DNA from: Adiantum capillus-veneris
Taxonomy: Eukaryota; Streptophyta; Polypodiopsida; Polypodiales; Pteridaceae
Reading direction: 5' to 3'
NCBI GenBank assembly: GCA_014529385.2
Contig: CM043962.1
Coordinates: 126,446,970-126,510,969, forward strand
DNA length: 64,000 nt
Of this stretch, positions 1 through 11,077 are shown one piece after another (position 1 is the stretch's first letter; every line of letters starts with the position of its first letter). The notes below the pieces were generated by a model. That model searched no databases. It saw only the letters and a program-made list of their open reading frames with translations, and had not been told where the DNA came from. The translations under genes were made by a program, and so were the position numbers.

Positions 1-504
1 ATGGAGAGCTTGAGGAAGGAGGAAGGTGTAAGAGTTTAGAGAGAGAGTGGGAGCTTTGTGTTATGGAAAGGGGCTATGGAGGAAGGGAGTTTTGGGAAAG
101 AGGTTCTAGAGTGAGAAAATGACTTTTTGATCATAGGGTAGGTTTGGGGGGAGTTTTGGATGGAATATTTTGAATTTAAGTTTTTTTTCTGAAGTTTTGA
201 AATTTTAGGGTTTTTGCAAAAACGTATCTGTGGACCCACCACTTCCCCCCCCCCCCCCCCCCCCCCCCCCCCCTTTTTCCCCCCTCCCCCTTTTACCCAT
301 CCACCTCCCTCTAGGATACAAAGCAATAAATGAGTGGACAACCCTCTATACTTTCTTAGGTTCTAGACTTATATACATTGCTCTCTTCCTATTGGCTTGA
401 GCCTAATTAACCTTAATCCTATATGGCCCAAGGAGAGTCCACATTTTTCCTAATGAAATATGACGCCACATCAAAAGAAAATTATTATACGTGCCATTCA
501 TAAA
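1..504. other. Non-coding stretch with C homopolymer
   Basis: No convincing gene is seen. A run of 29 C residues lies at 245-273, followed by T- and C-rich low-complexity sequence. The only reading frame across it is a glycine-rich artefact of the homopolymer. Confidence 0.6.
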
Positions 505-1981
505 GAATGTATTTTGGCAATCTCATCATGTGCAGATGGTCGCATACAACAGATTAGTGAAAGCGATGTCTTCATCAAAGACCTCACTAGCGCTATATGG
601 GAGAACACATAGCGCAGGCTGCGAGGTGAAGGCCAATACGAGTTGTTGATTCTAGCAAGGATTCGAGAGTTTGACCCCCACCACAAGGTTAGGACAGTGT
701 TGGGCAATATGAAAGTATGTTGCAAAGACTTAAAGGAAGATATCCCACCTACCTACGACATGTAAAAATTAAAGCTTTGGGATAAATTGTGGGAAGAATA
801 GAAGGTAAAGATGAAGCGTGTGAAAGCGCAGGACCAAGCATCCTTACCCAAGAGATTGAAGATGGCCCAAGATGCGCAAGCAGCTTTGGGAGGTCGATCC
901 GATGCCAACGGCACCGACACAATCATGCGCACGACTTTGAATGCCAAGTGAGCTCATCTTGTTGGCATCCCTCATGAAGCCTTGGTAGAAGGTATGAGGG
1001 TTGGAGCAGGCTCCTTTGGTGTGTGCATATTGTACACCATCAAAGGTATCTCTTTTTTTCCAGAGCACATTACATATGTGGGAAAATGTTACAAGGGAGG
1101 GAGTGAGGTGAAATTTGACAGCTTTCAAATAGAGCAAGGAATGCAAACGCTTCACCCCTCCATTGTAAGGTGCATTGGATTTACTACCGAAGCTCCTTGG
1201 ATCACAATATTCTTATACTACAATGGAGGTACCGTGGGCAACATGATGTGCCACTTACCATTTGCTCATGGATTGTTCAGACGAACACATGCACAGGCTA
1301 CAACACGGCTGGAGGTCATTACCTACAACAAATCTTCGTGTACAAGAGATAGACACGGCACGGACCAAAGCAGTGATCGAGCAGATGCCAGCCATTTGTC
1401 ACGCCTTAATCGATGGTGTTGCGGCCGTCCACTCGGCCAGGATAGTGCACAGTGATCTACATCCGTTCAACATAATGTTGGACTTTACTCGCGTCAATAA
1501 ACCCCGTGTCAGCATCATTGATTGGGGGATGATGCTTAGAATGCCAGCTAAGCGTGTAGCAATTAATTATCTGCATCCAAGCGCATAGTCGGACTCTACA
1601 ATTTCGGAGGCACAGAGAGCAGGGGTTGCCAAGATGGCTAAGCGACCGTGGATTGCTCCAAAACTATACGATCCACGATGCACAGATGCATACATAAAAG
1701 CGAGCGACATTTTTGCATTGGGCTATCTATTGGACATGCTGACAGATTTTTGGAGTGCAGCCAGAAAAGTTTATTTTCCAGAAGAAGTTTTTCATTGCCC
1801 GGACAAAGATGTTATAAGGGTTATTTGGATTAAAGTAGATTGTTGGATGAAGTTAAAAGAGTGGGAGTAAAGAAGAAATGCTTATGACGTGTTGATATTT
1901 TTCAAAGAACAATTCAAGACAGACCCTAACCTTGTCCAACATCCCCTTGTTGAACTTGCACCATCATTTTATCCGATCTAA
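505..1981 (+). pseudogene. Protein kinase-like pseudogene
   Basis: A kinase fold can be followed through two frames. Frame 1 runs from about 505 to 1300 and contains stops at 610, 763, 799 and 949. After a pre-domain of roughly 150 codons it shows a glycine-rich loop (GAGSFGV, near 1006), a beta-3 lysine (YVGKCYKGG) and an LHPSIVRCIGF segment. A frameshift at about 1270-1345 moves to frame 2, which carries the catalytic loop HSDLHPFNIML (D retained, HRD replaced by HSD), IIDWGM in place of DFG, then a stop at 1586-1588, RPWIAP as the activation-segment end and ASDIFALGYLL of helix F. A further stop (1868-1870) is followed by an open tail ending at 1979-1981. The substrate is unknown. Serine/threonine-type kinase ancestry is inferred from the motifs. 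Introns could explain some breaks, but no clean splice pairs were found, so pseudogene is preferred. Confidence 0.75.
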
Positions 1982-3290
1982 ACATTTTATGAGTTACATG
2001 TCTTGTCCAGGGTATTCTATTTTGTTATTGAAGTGTATTATCTGGTTTGAAGTGGTTCACGTAATTGAGTCAATTATCTTTAGTCATTTCAAATTTGTCA
2101 TGTTGAGTGTTGGTATTTCAAATTTTCCTTATGGTTCAATTAGTCGCATTAGTTGTGGTTTAATTTAGTGGATTCAGATGTCTAATATAGTGGACGAGAA
2201 GTTGCTATCTTGTGTATCTGTGAGACTGTTCAATCGTGAGAATATATATTTGCCAATGATATTGAATATTTGTCTATATGTTGATTGTAGCTCCAAGAGA
2301 AAATGGCCGATGAAGAACAAGATATTAGCACATCATCAGTGCCCGATGATCAACAACGAGTGCATGAAATCTCTAGCACACGGTATGTCGGCACAACAAG
2401 CGACGCACACTACTTGACGACTCTCAAAATGGGCAAATCCAAACCTTATGCAATGTAAAGAGATCAATAAAGAAGTGACGAAGGACATGATCAAGACAAT
2501 ATGGCCATGTGAGGACGCAGAGATCAAGAAAGGAAGGTGGAAGGCTTCAAAGTGCAACCATGACGCGATCAAAGAAAACACTGAGAGGATTTACTTGGAA
2601 GTTTATTGCCATCCCATGCACAATGCAGATTGTGCTCTATATTTTGCAAAAATGTTATATGTTCACTTTGTGTAACAGTGACCAATAGACTTTTCGTCAA
2701 AGGAGGCAACTATTGCCACTCATGATATAAGAGAGAGTTGTGTCACTTTCACCTGAGATGAGTTGGCGTTGATAGTGGAAGGCACCGACCTACAATTAAA
2801 GAGATAGAAGGATATTTACATGACACAGTTGGCAGAGAAAAGTTTCTTTTGAAATGTGCCTTGCACTTTGTTTTTTGGTGTGCGTGCGGCCATTATGCAC
2901 TTCGAGGAATTCGTTGCTTGACAGCTTCGTTTCGAATATTACTCATAAGTTGACGCATCCGCCTCATTTTTAGTTCAAGTTAAAACTATTGAATTTAATA
3001 TATGGAAACCATTTTGTTCATATCGTTCGTTGGGACAAGAAGCTTGTTGGTAAATTCTAGGTCTACAACTGCCTTAGCTTTGGGCCAGGGGATTCTCAGC
3101 AGCAATGAACTGGAGGGCACCATCCCTAAGAGAGTGATTGCTTAAGTGATACGCCCCAAAATTGAAGTGGACGTAGAACTAAAGATTATCGTTGTAGAAG
3201 TGTTCTTCCACATGTGCTAATTTTTTTTGAAATACGGACAGAAAATACTCGAAAGTAATAGTGGAGGGAGGGGGGAGATGCAGAAATAAC
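1982..3290. other. Unassigned region with short open frames
   Basis: AT-rich sequence. A 51-codon ATG ORF at 2303-2458 (+) is acidic and Ser/Thr-rich. It is followed in another frame by a 75-codon frame at 2451-2675 (+), lysine-rich at first and with CHPMHNADC near its end. Between 2690 and 2950 a short open stretch reads GREKFLLKCALHFVFWCA, but stops lie on both sides. None resembles a family I can name; exon remnants of a transposon are possible. Confidence 0.3.
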
Positions 3291-3752
3291 ATGGCTTTCT
3301 ATAGCCACCCAGCACCCCAACCCTCACAAGTCCGGATGGAGAAAAGCATTCACCACTTAAGACAGGACGTTCAAAATCTGATACAGCGAGTGAATCCAAC
3401 ACCTGTACAAGGAACACACATTGGCCACCTTGTCCTGCATCCGAATTTGGTTCCGTCGTCTACTTCAGATGCATCCTCTTCTTCCCAATGTCCAGTTTGC
3501 TACAAGAATTTTTATGGATTGAGTGGATATTATACATTGACATGCGGTCATTATTATCACTTCATTTGTCTTATTCGTTTAATGCAAAGTAGTAGCCGAT
3601 GCACAATCTGTTCACAAGATATTCCACAAGGAATATATATTATGTTTGGCATGAAAAATGAGTATAAATTCAAGAAAGCCCGCCAAGATACCCCTAGCAC
3701 AATTAGAAATATGTTTGGTGAACAAGATGCTACTTTAGAGCAACACAATTGA
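3291..3752 (+). CDS. Small RING-H2 finger protein
   Basis: An intact ORF of 153 codons from an ATG. An open frame upstream of it starts only with GTG, so the ATG (MAFYSHP) is chosen. Residues about 65-110 form a complete RING-H2 finger with spacing C-x2-C-x14-C-x-H-x2-H-x2-C-x10-C-x2-C (CPVC, CGHYYH, CTIC), the arrangement of E3 ubiquitin ligases that bind an E2. The N-terminal part is Pro/Gln/Ser-rich; the C-terminal part is Lys-rich and polar. There is no membrane segment or signal peptide. It lies 115 bp from the end of a convergent hAT transposase remnant, so it could be a host gene or a captured, transposon-borne exon. E3 activity is inferred from the motif only, and upstream exons cannot be excluded. 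Confidence 0.6.
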   Translation: MAFYSHPAPQPSQVRMEKSIHHLRQDVQNLIQRVNPTPVQGTHIGHLVLHPNLVPSSTSDASSSSQCPVCYKNFYGLSGYYTLTCGHYYHFICLIRLMQSSSRCTICSQDIPQGIYIMFGMKNEYKFKKARQDTPSTIRNMFGEQDATLEQHN

Positions 3753-3866
3753 GATCGACAAACTATGTATAATCGCGAAATATGAAGCATTGTATATGAT
3801 TAAAACACATTTGAATACAAGGTCTTTTACAATGGTTTTTGACACAATCTTCATTCTACTCTCAAG

Positions 3867-4751
3867 CTATATTGAATCTGTAAAGTTGTTATCTGGTTCT
3901 AAGTATGAGTGTTGTGGTTCTCCTTGTATTTCAACCTCCACATCTAGTATCAAATTCTCTTCTATTTTGTCTATAGTGCATTGGGATACACCAACATTGA
4001 ACTCTTCTTCGTCTTCGTTTTGACAATCATACAACCAGGTTGGCATTTCCTCCTCGTAGCCAGCAATTTCAATGTGATTCAATATCTTTTCGTTGCAAAA
4101 CATATACACTAATTTTTCTGCTATGTCTGCTAATAGTCTATTGCGAATAGTGCTGTGAACATACTTGTACATACTCCAGTTTCTCTCTGAACTTGAGTTT
4201 GCTGCACATTGTGCCAATACTTTCATTGTAAGGGGACGTAAGGTTGAGTAATGCTCTCCATCATTCATCATCCACCACTTCTATTCACGTTACTCTTTTG
4301 CCATTACCTGTACAAAATCATTCACAAAAGGACCTTCTTTTAATCTAAATGCACTCATTTCTTTGATGCAATCAATTCGATCTTGAACATTGGAGTATAA
4401 TGTGTTGACCACGTGATAGAAATCGCTTACCACCTCTGTATTGGACATCAGATCTAAATTCCAATACTCTGGATCAAACATGTAAGAAACACTATGGAGT
4501 GGACTATGAGCACTCTTCCACCTTGCATGAAAATACTTGGCTAAAATTTTTTGCTGTTTTCTAGAGAATGGTAGTCGCCACTCCTTCTCTACTATAGACT
4601 CTTTCAGCTCTTTGGGATTTTCAAGACTGTGTTGGACTGACCACCATGTCATCCACACTTTGCCCAAGTTTGGCGTCCTTTGATCAAGATTGCGGATCAC
4701 AAACATACGGGCATCATTACATGGTATGCATCCATTACACTCCTCCACCAA
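3867..4751 (-). pseudogene. hAT transposase C-terminal part with hATC domain
   Basis: Two open stretches lie in the same frame, separated only by a TAA and a TAG near 4280-4292. The first contains HSPLHSVSYMFDPEYW, typical of the region before hATC. The second contains WWMMNDG, SSSERNWSMYKYVHS and RNRLL, which is the hATC dimerisation signature, followed by an acidic tail. Without the two stops this would be one exon of about 295 codons. Confidence 0.85.
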
Positions 4752-5398
4752 GCAGTCTTGTTTACATTACAAGCTAGGTTTGGAGTAAATCCTTTTCTTA
4801 TATAAGTCAAATTATTACTTTTTACCTAAGTGACAAAGTATTCCTTTTAATCAGAGTGGCATATTCCCCAAAGAGAACATGTGTTATCCTATAGTCATTT
4901 TAGTGAGGTTCTATCAGTCAGTAAGTATAGATATAACCTCTTAGTTATAGAATTGATGGTGTACTTATCATATAAATGGGATCCAATGTAATCTATAAGT
5001 AACAACCTTATAGCTAGCCAAGTAGTAGAAGCATAACCCGAAAAGAACCACTAACTGTGAATGCCAATCCAAAAAATGGACTGATCCTTCATAGAGTGCA
5101 AAAAAATCCATCCCATACACACAATCATAAACTAGAACATGGGTCCGAAAAACTGTAATATAACCGTTTATCACCTCCACCACGTAGACATGTAATTTTA
5201 TCTTTTAATTTTTCTTTCTTCTCAAGCTGCCATTCATCAAAGGCCGCGCAATTGAATGTGTCAATCACAACGCATTTATTGTAGAGAAGTGATTCCAAGG
5301 TATAAAAGTGTGTGCAAAATCGAGTTTCAGCAGGAGCTTCAACATCACTGACATGCGCATCCTATACAAATCCAACACTCTTTGTATCAAGATAAATT

Positions 5399-5990
5399 TC
5401 ACAACCTGATGCCTGTATCAATTATTTTGGGGAACCATGTGGTTTCATCGCTAGTGTACCAATCTTTCAGCACCAAGTTTAAACTGTGCGTATTACAACC
5501 ATTGGCAAAAGTGTGTGGAAAGCACTTCTTTATTAATTTATTGGCGTTTTTACAATTCTTTGCGTTGTCCATGACTACTTGAATGACATGTTCAACACCA
5601 ATTTCTTTAATTACATTAATCAAGATCTCAAAAATGTATTTGCCACTTTTAATTGCTCCAGAACTATCAATCACCTTTATAAACGTTTCTCCCCTTGGAC
5701 AAACTAGCATTACATTGATCAACGGTCTTCTTTGAACATTTGACCAGCCATCACTCACAATCGTATATCCTGAAAGCGAAATATTCCCAAATATTATTTT
5801 GCCAACACGCTCTTTGACTTCGATGTAACATTTGTCCAAGAAAACATTTCGTATCGTGTGATAAGAAGGAGTTGAAAATCTTGGGCCAAACTCACCAATT
5901 TTCTTCCAAGTAGCCTTCCAATGATTGCTGTCTACCATGACCAAAGCACTTCCAGTAAAAGAATATTGCTTTGGCGAGTGCAGTTTGTGC
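5399..5990 (-). pseudogene. hAT transposase DUF659 region
   Basis: The block begins near AQTALAKAIFF (about 5970), shifts frame near 5950 and then reads openly to 5399. Signature residues are GYTIVSDGWSNVQRRPLINV, VCPRG, a DSSGAIKSGKYI segment, QVVMDNAKNCKNA and NGCNTHSLNL, the last two matching the conserved DNA-N and C-x2-H regions of hAT catalytic cores. Downstream, after further stops, ETRFCTHFYTLESLL (about 5330-5280) continues the family pattern. The sequence from 5250 to 4752 is too degenerate to follow. Confidence 0.8.
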
Positions 5991-6145
5991 TTCTTCTAGA
6001 GACTGCACTCAAAATCTTTGATGTAATGATTTTTGATGCATTTGACTAAGTCCACCTTCATTGTGATGCTTCAAAGGAACACTGCCTGTAATTTCCTCTC
6101 CCTATGTAGGTTGTTCTCCAAGGTTAGTTGGCGTCACTACAGGAT

Positions 6146-6478
6146 CTACAGAGTCAATATTTGGCTCTGAGAACTCTGACTTGAAGCCTCAGAGCTATAT
6201 ATCTGTTGTCTCTTGCCACCCTTTTTGGTGTGCTCCTCTCTCAAACGCTTTGCAACTGCAGGTGCTTGAGGATGTTCACATTTATTACAAATCTTTTTAT
6301 TGCTACCCAGAAAATGATCCCGAATACGTGGTGCACCGCCTGATTTTTTTGTGTGACAATATTTACATTTCCACTCTATATATCGGCCGCATATGTTGTG
6401 AGCATAATCCCACTCTTTGCCAGGAGTTTTTTTTTTCTTTGGCTTCTTCGTACCACTTGTGCCCACATTTTGCTCCAT
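6146..6478 (-). pseudogene. hAT transposase N-terminal part, BED zinc finger
   Basis: The frame opens with an ATG and a Lys-rich tail (KKPKKKKTPGKEWDYA), then shows a BED-type finger with the key residues CKYC followed by RIRDHFLG and a second Cys-pair region, ICNKC. BED fingers bind element ends or promoters. The frame ends after a Ser/Gln stretch. A different frame then continues into acidic linker sequence toward AQTALAKAIFF, which is conserved just before DUF659, so at least one frameshift separates this part from the catalytic part. Confidence 0.75.
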
Positions 6479-7470
6479 TGCCTTTAAATTAAAACTGAAG
6501 ACAAAAGAACTAGATGTTCAGTTTTTGAAACATTTTTCTTATTTTCAATATATATTAAAATTAAAAAACCATTCAATATGAAAGTAACTATGATGCACAA
6601 TATGAGATTTTCAATGCACGCTAGTCAATCCACATATCAATCACCTATATTGTGAACAAACATACACATTTCAGTACAATCTATGCATGGCATAATAAGT
6701 ACAACAATGCTATGAATCTCTCAATGCAATTATTGTTATAATGATTATTTATATGTCCACTTTGATTTGCAAACAATAAGACACATCTAATTTCAATTGC
6801 TACAAAAAACAAATGAAAGCAATAAAATATATGATTAATTGGTCATTTCATGCACTAATAATCTATCATAATACATAATGCACTCTCTGTATAAACCAAT
6901 GCAGGAACTAACACAAATAAATCTTACTCATTTGAGGACTACTTGTACCCAGTGAAGTATTGTAGTCCCCCATGCATACAAGCACTTCAATATATAAAAG
7001 CTATTTTAACTCAATTAAGGATTATAACTCTTATATTGTGGAGTGACAAGTGTAAATCAACTCAAATCTATGATGGTGCAAAATGCAAAACTTCAAGGAT
7101 CTTTATATGCCCAGTACACTAGTACATGACATCCAATCCTTGACTATCGACTCGTCATTTACATATGCTCATCTTCTAAAACCAATTACAACCCTCATTA
7201 AGACCAATGGCTTCTTCACAATGAGCATGACTATCCAAGTTTTCAGTTGTTTTGGTTTTATACCTTTATGCCGGTAAACGAATTAAAATTTCTTAGAAGT
7301 GGTTAGCGAACTAAGAATCACGTTCAGCCCAAAAAAAGGACCTGTGACTCTGTAACCTTAGGTCAATTCACAAGGAGATGACTATACCCGGCACTCTGAT
7401 ACACTCCCCAAGGATTTGCCTAGCTAAAAGACCACGGTTAGCACACTGTTTACTATATATAATTACTCCC
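6479..7470. other. AT-rich sequence, no gene seen
   Basis: Upstream flank of the hAT remnant. The longest frame (64 codons at 7083-7277) has no family features. Terminal sequences of the hAT element probably lie here but were not identified. Confidence 0.5.
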
Positions 7471-7476
7471 GTCGGA

Positions 7477-7547
7477 CTTTTTCATTTTCCCGGCGGGCCC
7501 GCCGAGCATTTGCAGATACCCGGTGGGCTGCCGGGAAAATGAAAAAG
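7477..7547. repeat. Perfect 18-bp inverted repeat (hairpin)
   Basis: The left arm CTTTTTCATTTTCCCGGC (7477-7494) is exactly the reverse complement of 7530-7547. The arms flank a 35-nt GC-rich loop. Pairing resumes outside a single mismatch at 7473-7475 with 7549-7551. It is GC-rich against an AT-rich background and could be a small fold-back element or its terminal hairpin. Confidence 0.85.
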
Positions 7548-7688
7548 CCCGGAGGGCTAACCGGCTCTATGGGTTTTTGTAGGTCATAATCAAAGTCACG
7601 TTAAGAATTAACGTGATCACGTGATTTTCTTTTGTAAATACTAGAGTTATTGATGTAATCACACGATCGTGATCATGTTAATGAAATC

Positions 7689-7689
7689 T

Positions 7690-7748
<59 letters not shown>

Positions 7749-8662
7749 CTTTTCAAATTTGAAAATTTCATACAATATGCTTTAATTTTTATTGAGAGGA
7801 GGGAAACACCAAAATTTGAAAGGGGGGGGGGGGGGGATATGTTTAAGCCACAATTTAAAAGTTTAGGCGCTAAATTTTTGTTGTTGGAAATAAATGCGGT
7901 AATACAAGTGGTAATAGCTGAGGTAATAAACACGATAATAACTGCGAAAAAACTCGCTGTAATAGTTTAAATAGAAAAAAACCCCCCCCGTCCTCCTTTC
8001 TCTTCCTTCTCCAGCTGAGTTTGGACCTTCTCTCTACAAAACGCGATAAAACAGCGCGGTAAACACTTAGAGATTTTCATAGTGTATGTACATAGGTTGT
8101 AGTTACTCATTGATCCTTATAGAAAAAATTAGATGGTAAGAAAAGTACTTATTGTGAAAGATAGCTACTTAGAATTATTTAAGCGTGGAGCTCAAATAAG
8201 AGTAAAAAATTTATGAAAATATATGATGAAATACATGAAAGTTGTGATTGTGAGAAAAATTCATGTCGTGTATAGTTGTATTAAATTTTTTTGTTGAAAT
8301 GCTACTCGAAGGTAAGAAAATATACTCATTGCAAAAAAAACACATGAGCTTAATGTTTAAGGTATAAATATTTACACGTAAGAAAGTTGCTATTTTTAGC
8401 TAGAAATTCCTATTTCATTGCTTGAAAAAAGTATAGTTAAATTTTTTCACTCGAAGAAAAAGGATGTAGAAAAATGCCATGTGTAAAAGCCATAATATTT
8501 AGATTCAAATGATGATTTTTGAGTTTAAAAAACGTTATTCACACTTTAGAGTGGAGATAAAAGTGATATTTACACTCATTCTTTATAGGTGTAAAAATGT
8601 CTAAAATTGTAGTGTATATGTTCTTCTAGGGTAAAACCCCCAATCTAAGGCCACTTAAGCGA
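7689..8662. repeat. Direct repeat copy 1 (~0.97 kb), LTR-like
   Basis: Begins with a (TC)n tract, then a G homopolymer at 7822-7836, and ends in CCACTTAAGCGA. It is collinear, with small indels, with 10921-11898. The homology includes ACAATATGCTTTAATTTTTA, GCGCGGTAAACACTT and the closing motif. No long ORF. The pair flanks a CACTA transposase fragment, so they may be LTRs of a non-autonomous element, or two independent or duplicated insertions. No TG..CA ends or target duplication were found. Confidence 0.75.
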
Positions 8663-8689
8663 GCTTCTATTCATTCGCACCCCAACAGG

Positions 8690-10770
8690 ATACATGAGAT
8701 TGCTAAAGGGAGCTTTCACAAAAGCAAAGAAGGGTAGAAGCGTTCAATTGTACGGGTTGAAGTCCCATGATTGACACAAGATGCTTTAGATAATGTCCCT
8801 ATCCCTATTCTATCTATAGTTTGTGTGTATGACTTTCTCTCACTTTCCTTTCCCTATTTTACATTGTAGTTCATTCTTCCGGTGAGTATGTGTATATGTC
8901 GGGATAAGAAAGCCAAAGATTCTATTTTCAAACTTGGAGAGCTAGTAAGGTACACCACAAGACTCCACTCAACTACACCTTTCTTATATACACAATAATT
9001 TCAAACAAGCACTTAGTGTATCTTTGTGTGTTTTCTTGCAGATTTGTGAGCTCCAATGAAATTGAAATAGATGCTATCCCTGCTGCTCAATCACTTGCAA
9101 CAGAAACTCTGTGTGCCATTGAGGATGCATTTCCTCGATCGGTCCTTCTTAGTCAAATTCACCTCTTGGTTCATGTGGTGGAGGAGATGGCTATATGTGG
9201 AGTAGTGCACGCACGATGGATGTTCTTCTTAGAGAGGTTTTTAAAGACTCTCAAAGATTTTGTGCGGCTATGATCTCAACCAGAGGCATGTATGGCCGAA
9301 GGGTGGATCGTGCAAGAGGCATTTGTTTACATATTAGAGTATTTGGCACTGGTTGATCCTTCAATGCCTCACATATATGTGGTTAGATGAGGAAGATGCA
9401 AGGATGACTTCACACTTGCCAAGTGGAAAGGGAAAACTACTTAACATGGATATGAATCTATCCCAAGTGGTCAATAACTTTTGTATTCTCAATGCAAAGA
9501 TTATGACCAAGTGGGTGGACTTGTGGACAGTGGCAAAGGCAAGGCGTTTGCAAGAGAGAGAAGCATGAAAACAAGCACATGGAGGAAGGAGGGCACCCCC
9601 AGTGCATGCATGTTTCCCCTAGGGAGGTCACCTGATAAAAATGTAACCTATCACGTAAGTTCAACAGAAGGGTATTTAAAGTTCTTGAAACTTACAAAAA
9701 AATATATATAGAAGGACATTATTTTTTCAAATTTGAAAAAAAACTTATAAATTTTAAAAGAAAAGGGTACATTATATTCTTAGCAAAATTCACAGATAAG
9801 GGGTTTTACAAACATGTCTTGAATGCACGTGATATGGTAGTTTTATACATAGTGAACCCCCTGAGATGCTTCCTAGATATCATTAGTGCGGAGTGGATTC
9901 ATGAGAGAATGACCGAAGAAAAAGCGCACGGAGAAGACATCAGCAACAAAGAATGGGAGTATGCATAAGGTTGCGTACCAAAGGTAGAGTAGTTAGATAC
10001 CTAAACCATATTGTAATTTTTTTCGTGTGTTATCTTTAATTTGTATTTGATAAAAAATATTTTCCTATTTTGTAGTGCCTTTTCATGAACTCTATGTGGT
10101 CAAAGGGTCGTCGCTTTCGTACGCGCCACATTGACGAGCGTAGAACCACCATGGATTGTGCCATCATGGGCAACTTTGACACAAACGGTGATGAAGCCAG
10201 GTACTACGAAACTATTGAAAGAATACTAATGGTTAATTTTAGAACCGTTCATACCTTCATCTTCAAGTGCAAGTGGTTTGCAAATGTAACTAGAAGACAT
10301 GAGAATGACCTTTACATGGTGGACTCTAGTGTGCATCACACAGAGAGGTATGACAATTTAGTTTTACCACGCAATTGTGAGCAAGTGAGCGGCATGTATC
10401 TTTTTTATTCTTATTTGCTTGTAGCATTAATTATACCAATGTTACTCACTTTGAGCATCTCTACTATAGGTCAACTACATCCCAACAATCCACCAACCAA
10501 AACTTTGGTTTGTAATTCTCGTGGCGTAACACCTTGGGGGAGAACCGCTTTTTTCACTAATTAAGTGGAGACCATCTTCGACCCTCTTCCACCTTGGATG
10601 ATTATCATGATGATGAAGATGATGAGATGGAGGATGATGTGTTTGAAGATGATGAAGCCAACGCATCCACAAACGACAATTCCGTTTCTCTCTTTATTGA
10701 TTTAAGAGCCATGGGCTTAGAATTGGAAGATGCCTCATGTAGGGATCTTTTGAAAGATGATTCATAAATA
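8690..10770 (+). pseudogene. CACTA (En/Spm) transposase 3' part, DUF4218 and DUF4216
   Basis: The fragment opens with KKGRSVQLYGLKSHD, then a stop where the family has Trp, matching sequence just before DUF4218. An intron at 8950-9041 (donor after GCTAGTAAG, acceptor TTTTCTTGCAG) joins GELVR to FVSSNEIEID in frame. The next exon contains SVLLSQIHLLVHVVEEM and HARWMFFLERFLKTLKDFVR, the DUF4218 core. A MITE interrupts at 9624-9861. DUF4216 follows at 10085-10560 (YYETIERILMVNF, FKCKWF, DLYMVDSS, LPRNCEQV) and has an 85-bp intron at 10385-10469 joining CEQ to VNYIP. A stop at 10527 and other breaks make it inactive. The TNP2 catalytic part upstream is missing, replaced by the direct repeat. Confidence 0.85.
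9624..9861. mobile_element. Fold-back MITE, copy A
   Basis: A 238-bp element from GAGGTCACC to GTGAACCCC with imperfect terminal inverted repeats. The inner left arm TATCACGTAAGTTCAA pairs with the right arm, read in reverse as TATCACGTGCATTCAA. It is the same family as 29486-29706 and, more distantly, 54372-54540. It has no coding capacity and sits inside the CACTA transposase fragment. Confidence 0.75.
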
Positions 10771-10920
10771 TTTTGTAGTTATGAAGTTTTTTGGTCGTGT
10801 AATCCATTCATCTATCTCTTCCCTGTCTTCCTCTCCCTAATTTTGTGAACATGTTCAATTATGTTAATCAAGTGACAGTGATTATTTTAGTTGTAACCAA
10901 GTGTAATATTATTATTATAT

Positions 10921-10922
10921 CA

Positions 10923-10967
<45 letters not shown>

Positions 10968-11034
10968 CTTTTTGAATTTGAAAGTTTCATACAATATGCT
11001 TTAATTTTTATTGAGAGGAGGGAAACACCAAAAG

Positions 11035-11077
<43 letters not shown>

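Larger units (their letters stand above)
3867..6478 (-). mobile_element. hAT DNA transposon remnant (BED-DUF659-hATC)
   Basis: Three successive minus-strand blocks give the domain order of plant hAT transposases: BED zinc finger, DUF659 catalytic region and C-terminal hATC dimerisation domain. The blocks are separated by frameshifts and stops, so the copy is dead. I could not define terminal inverted repeats or an 8-bp target duplication. Confidence 0.8.

Noticed and set aside
36-341. Glycine-rich 101-aa minus-strand ORF
   Set aside because: Produced by the poly-C run at 245-273.
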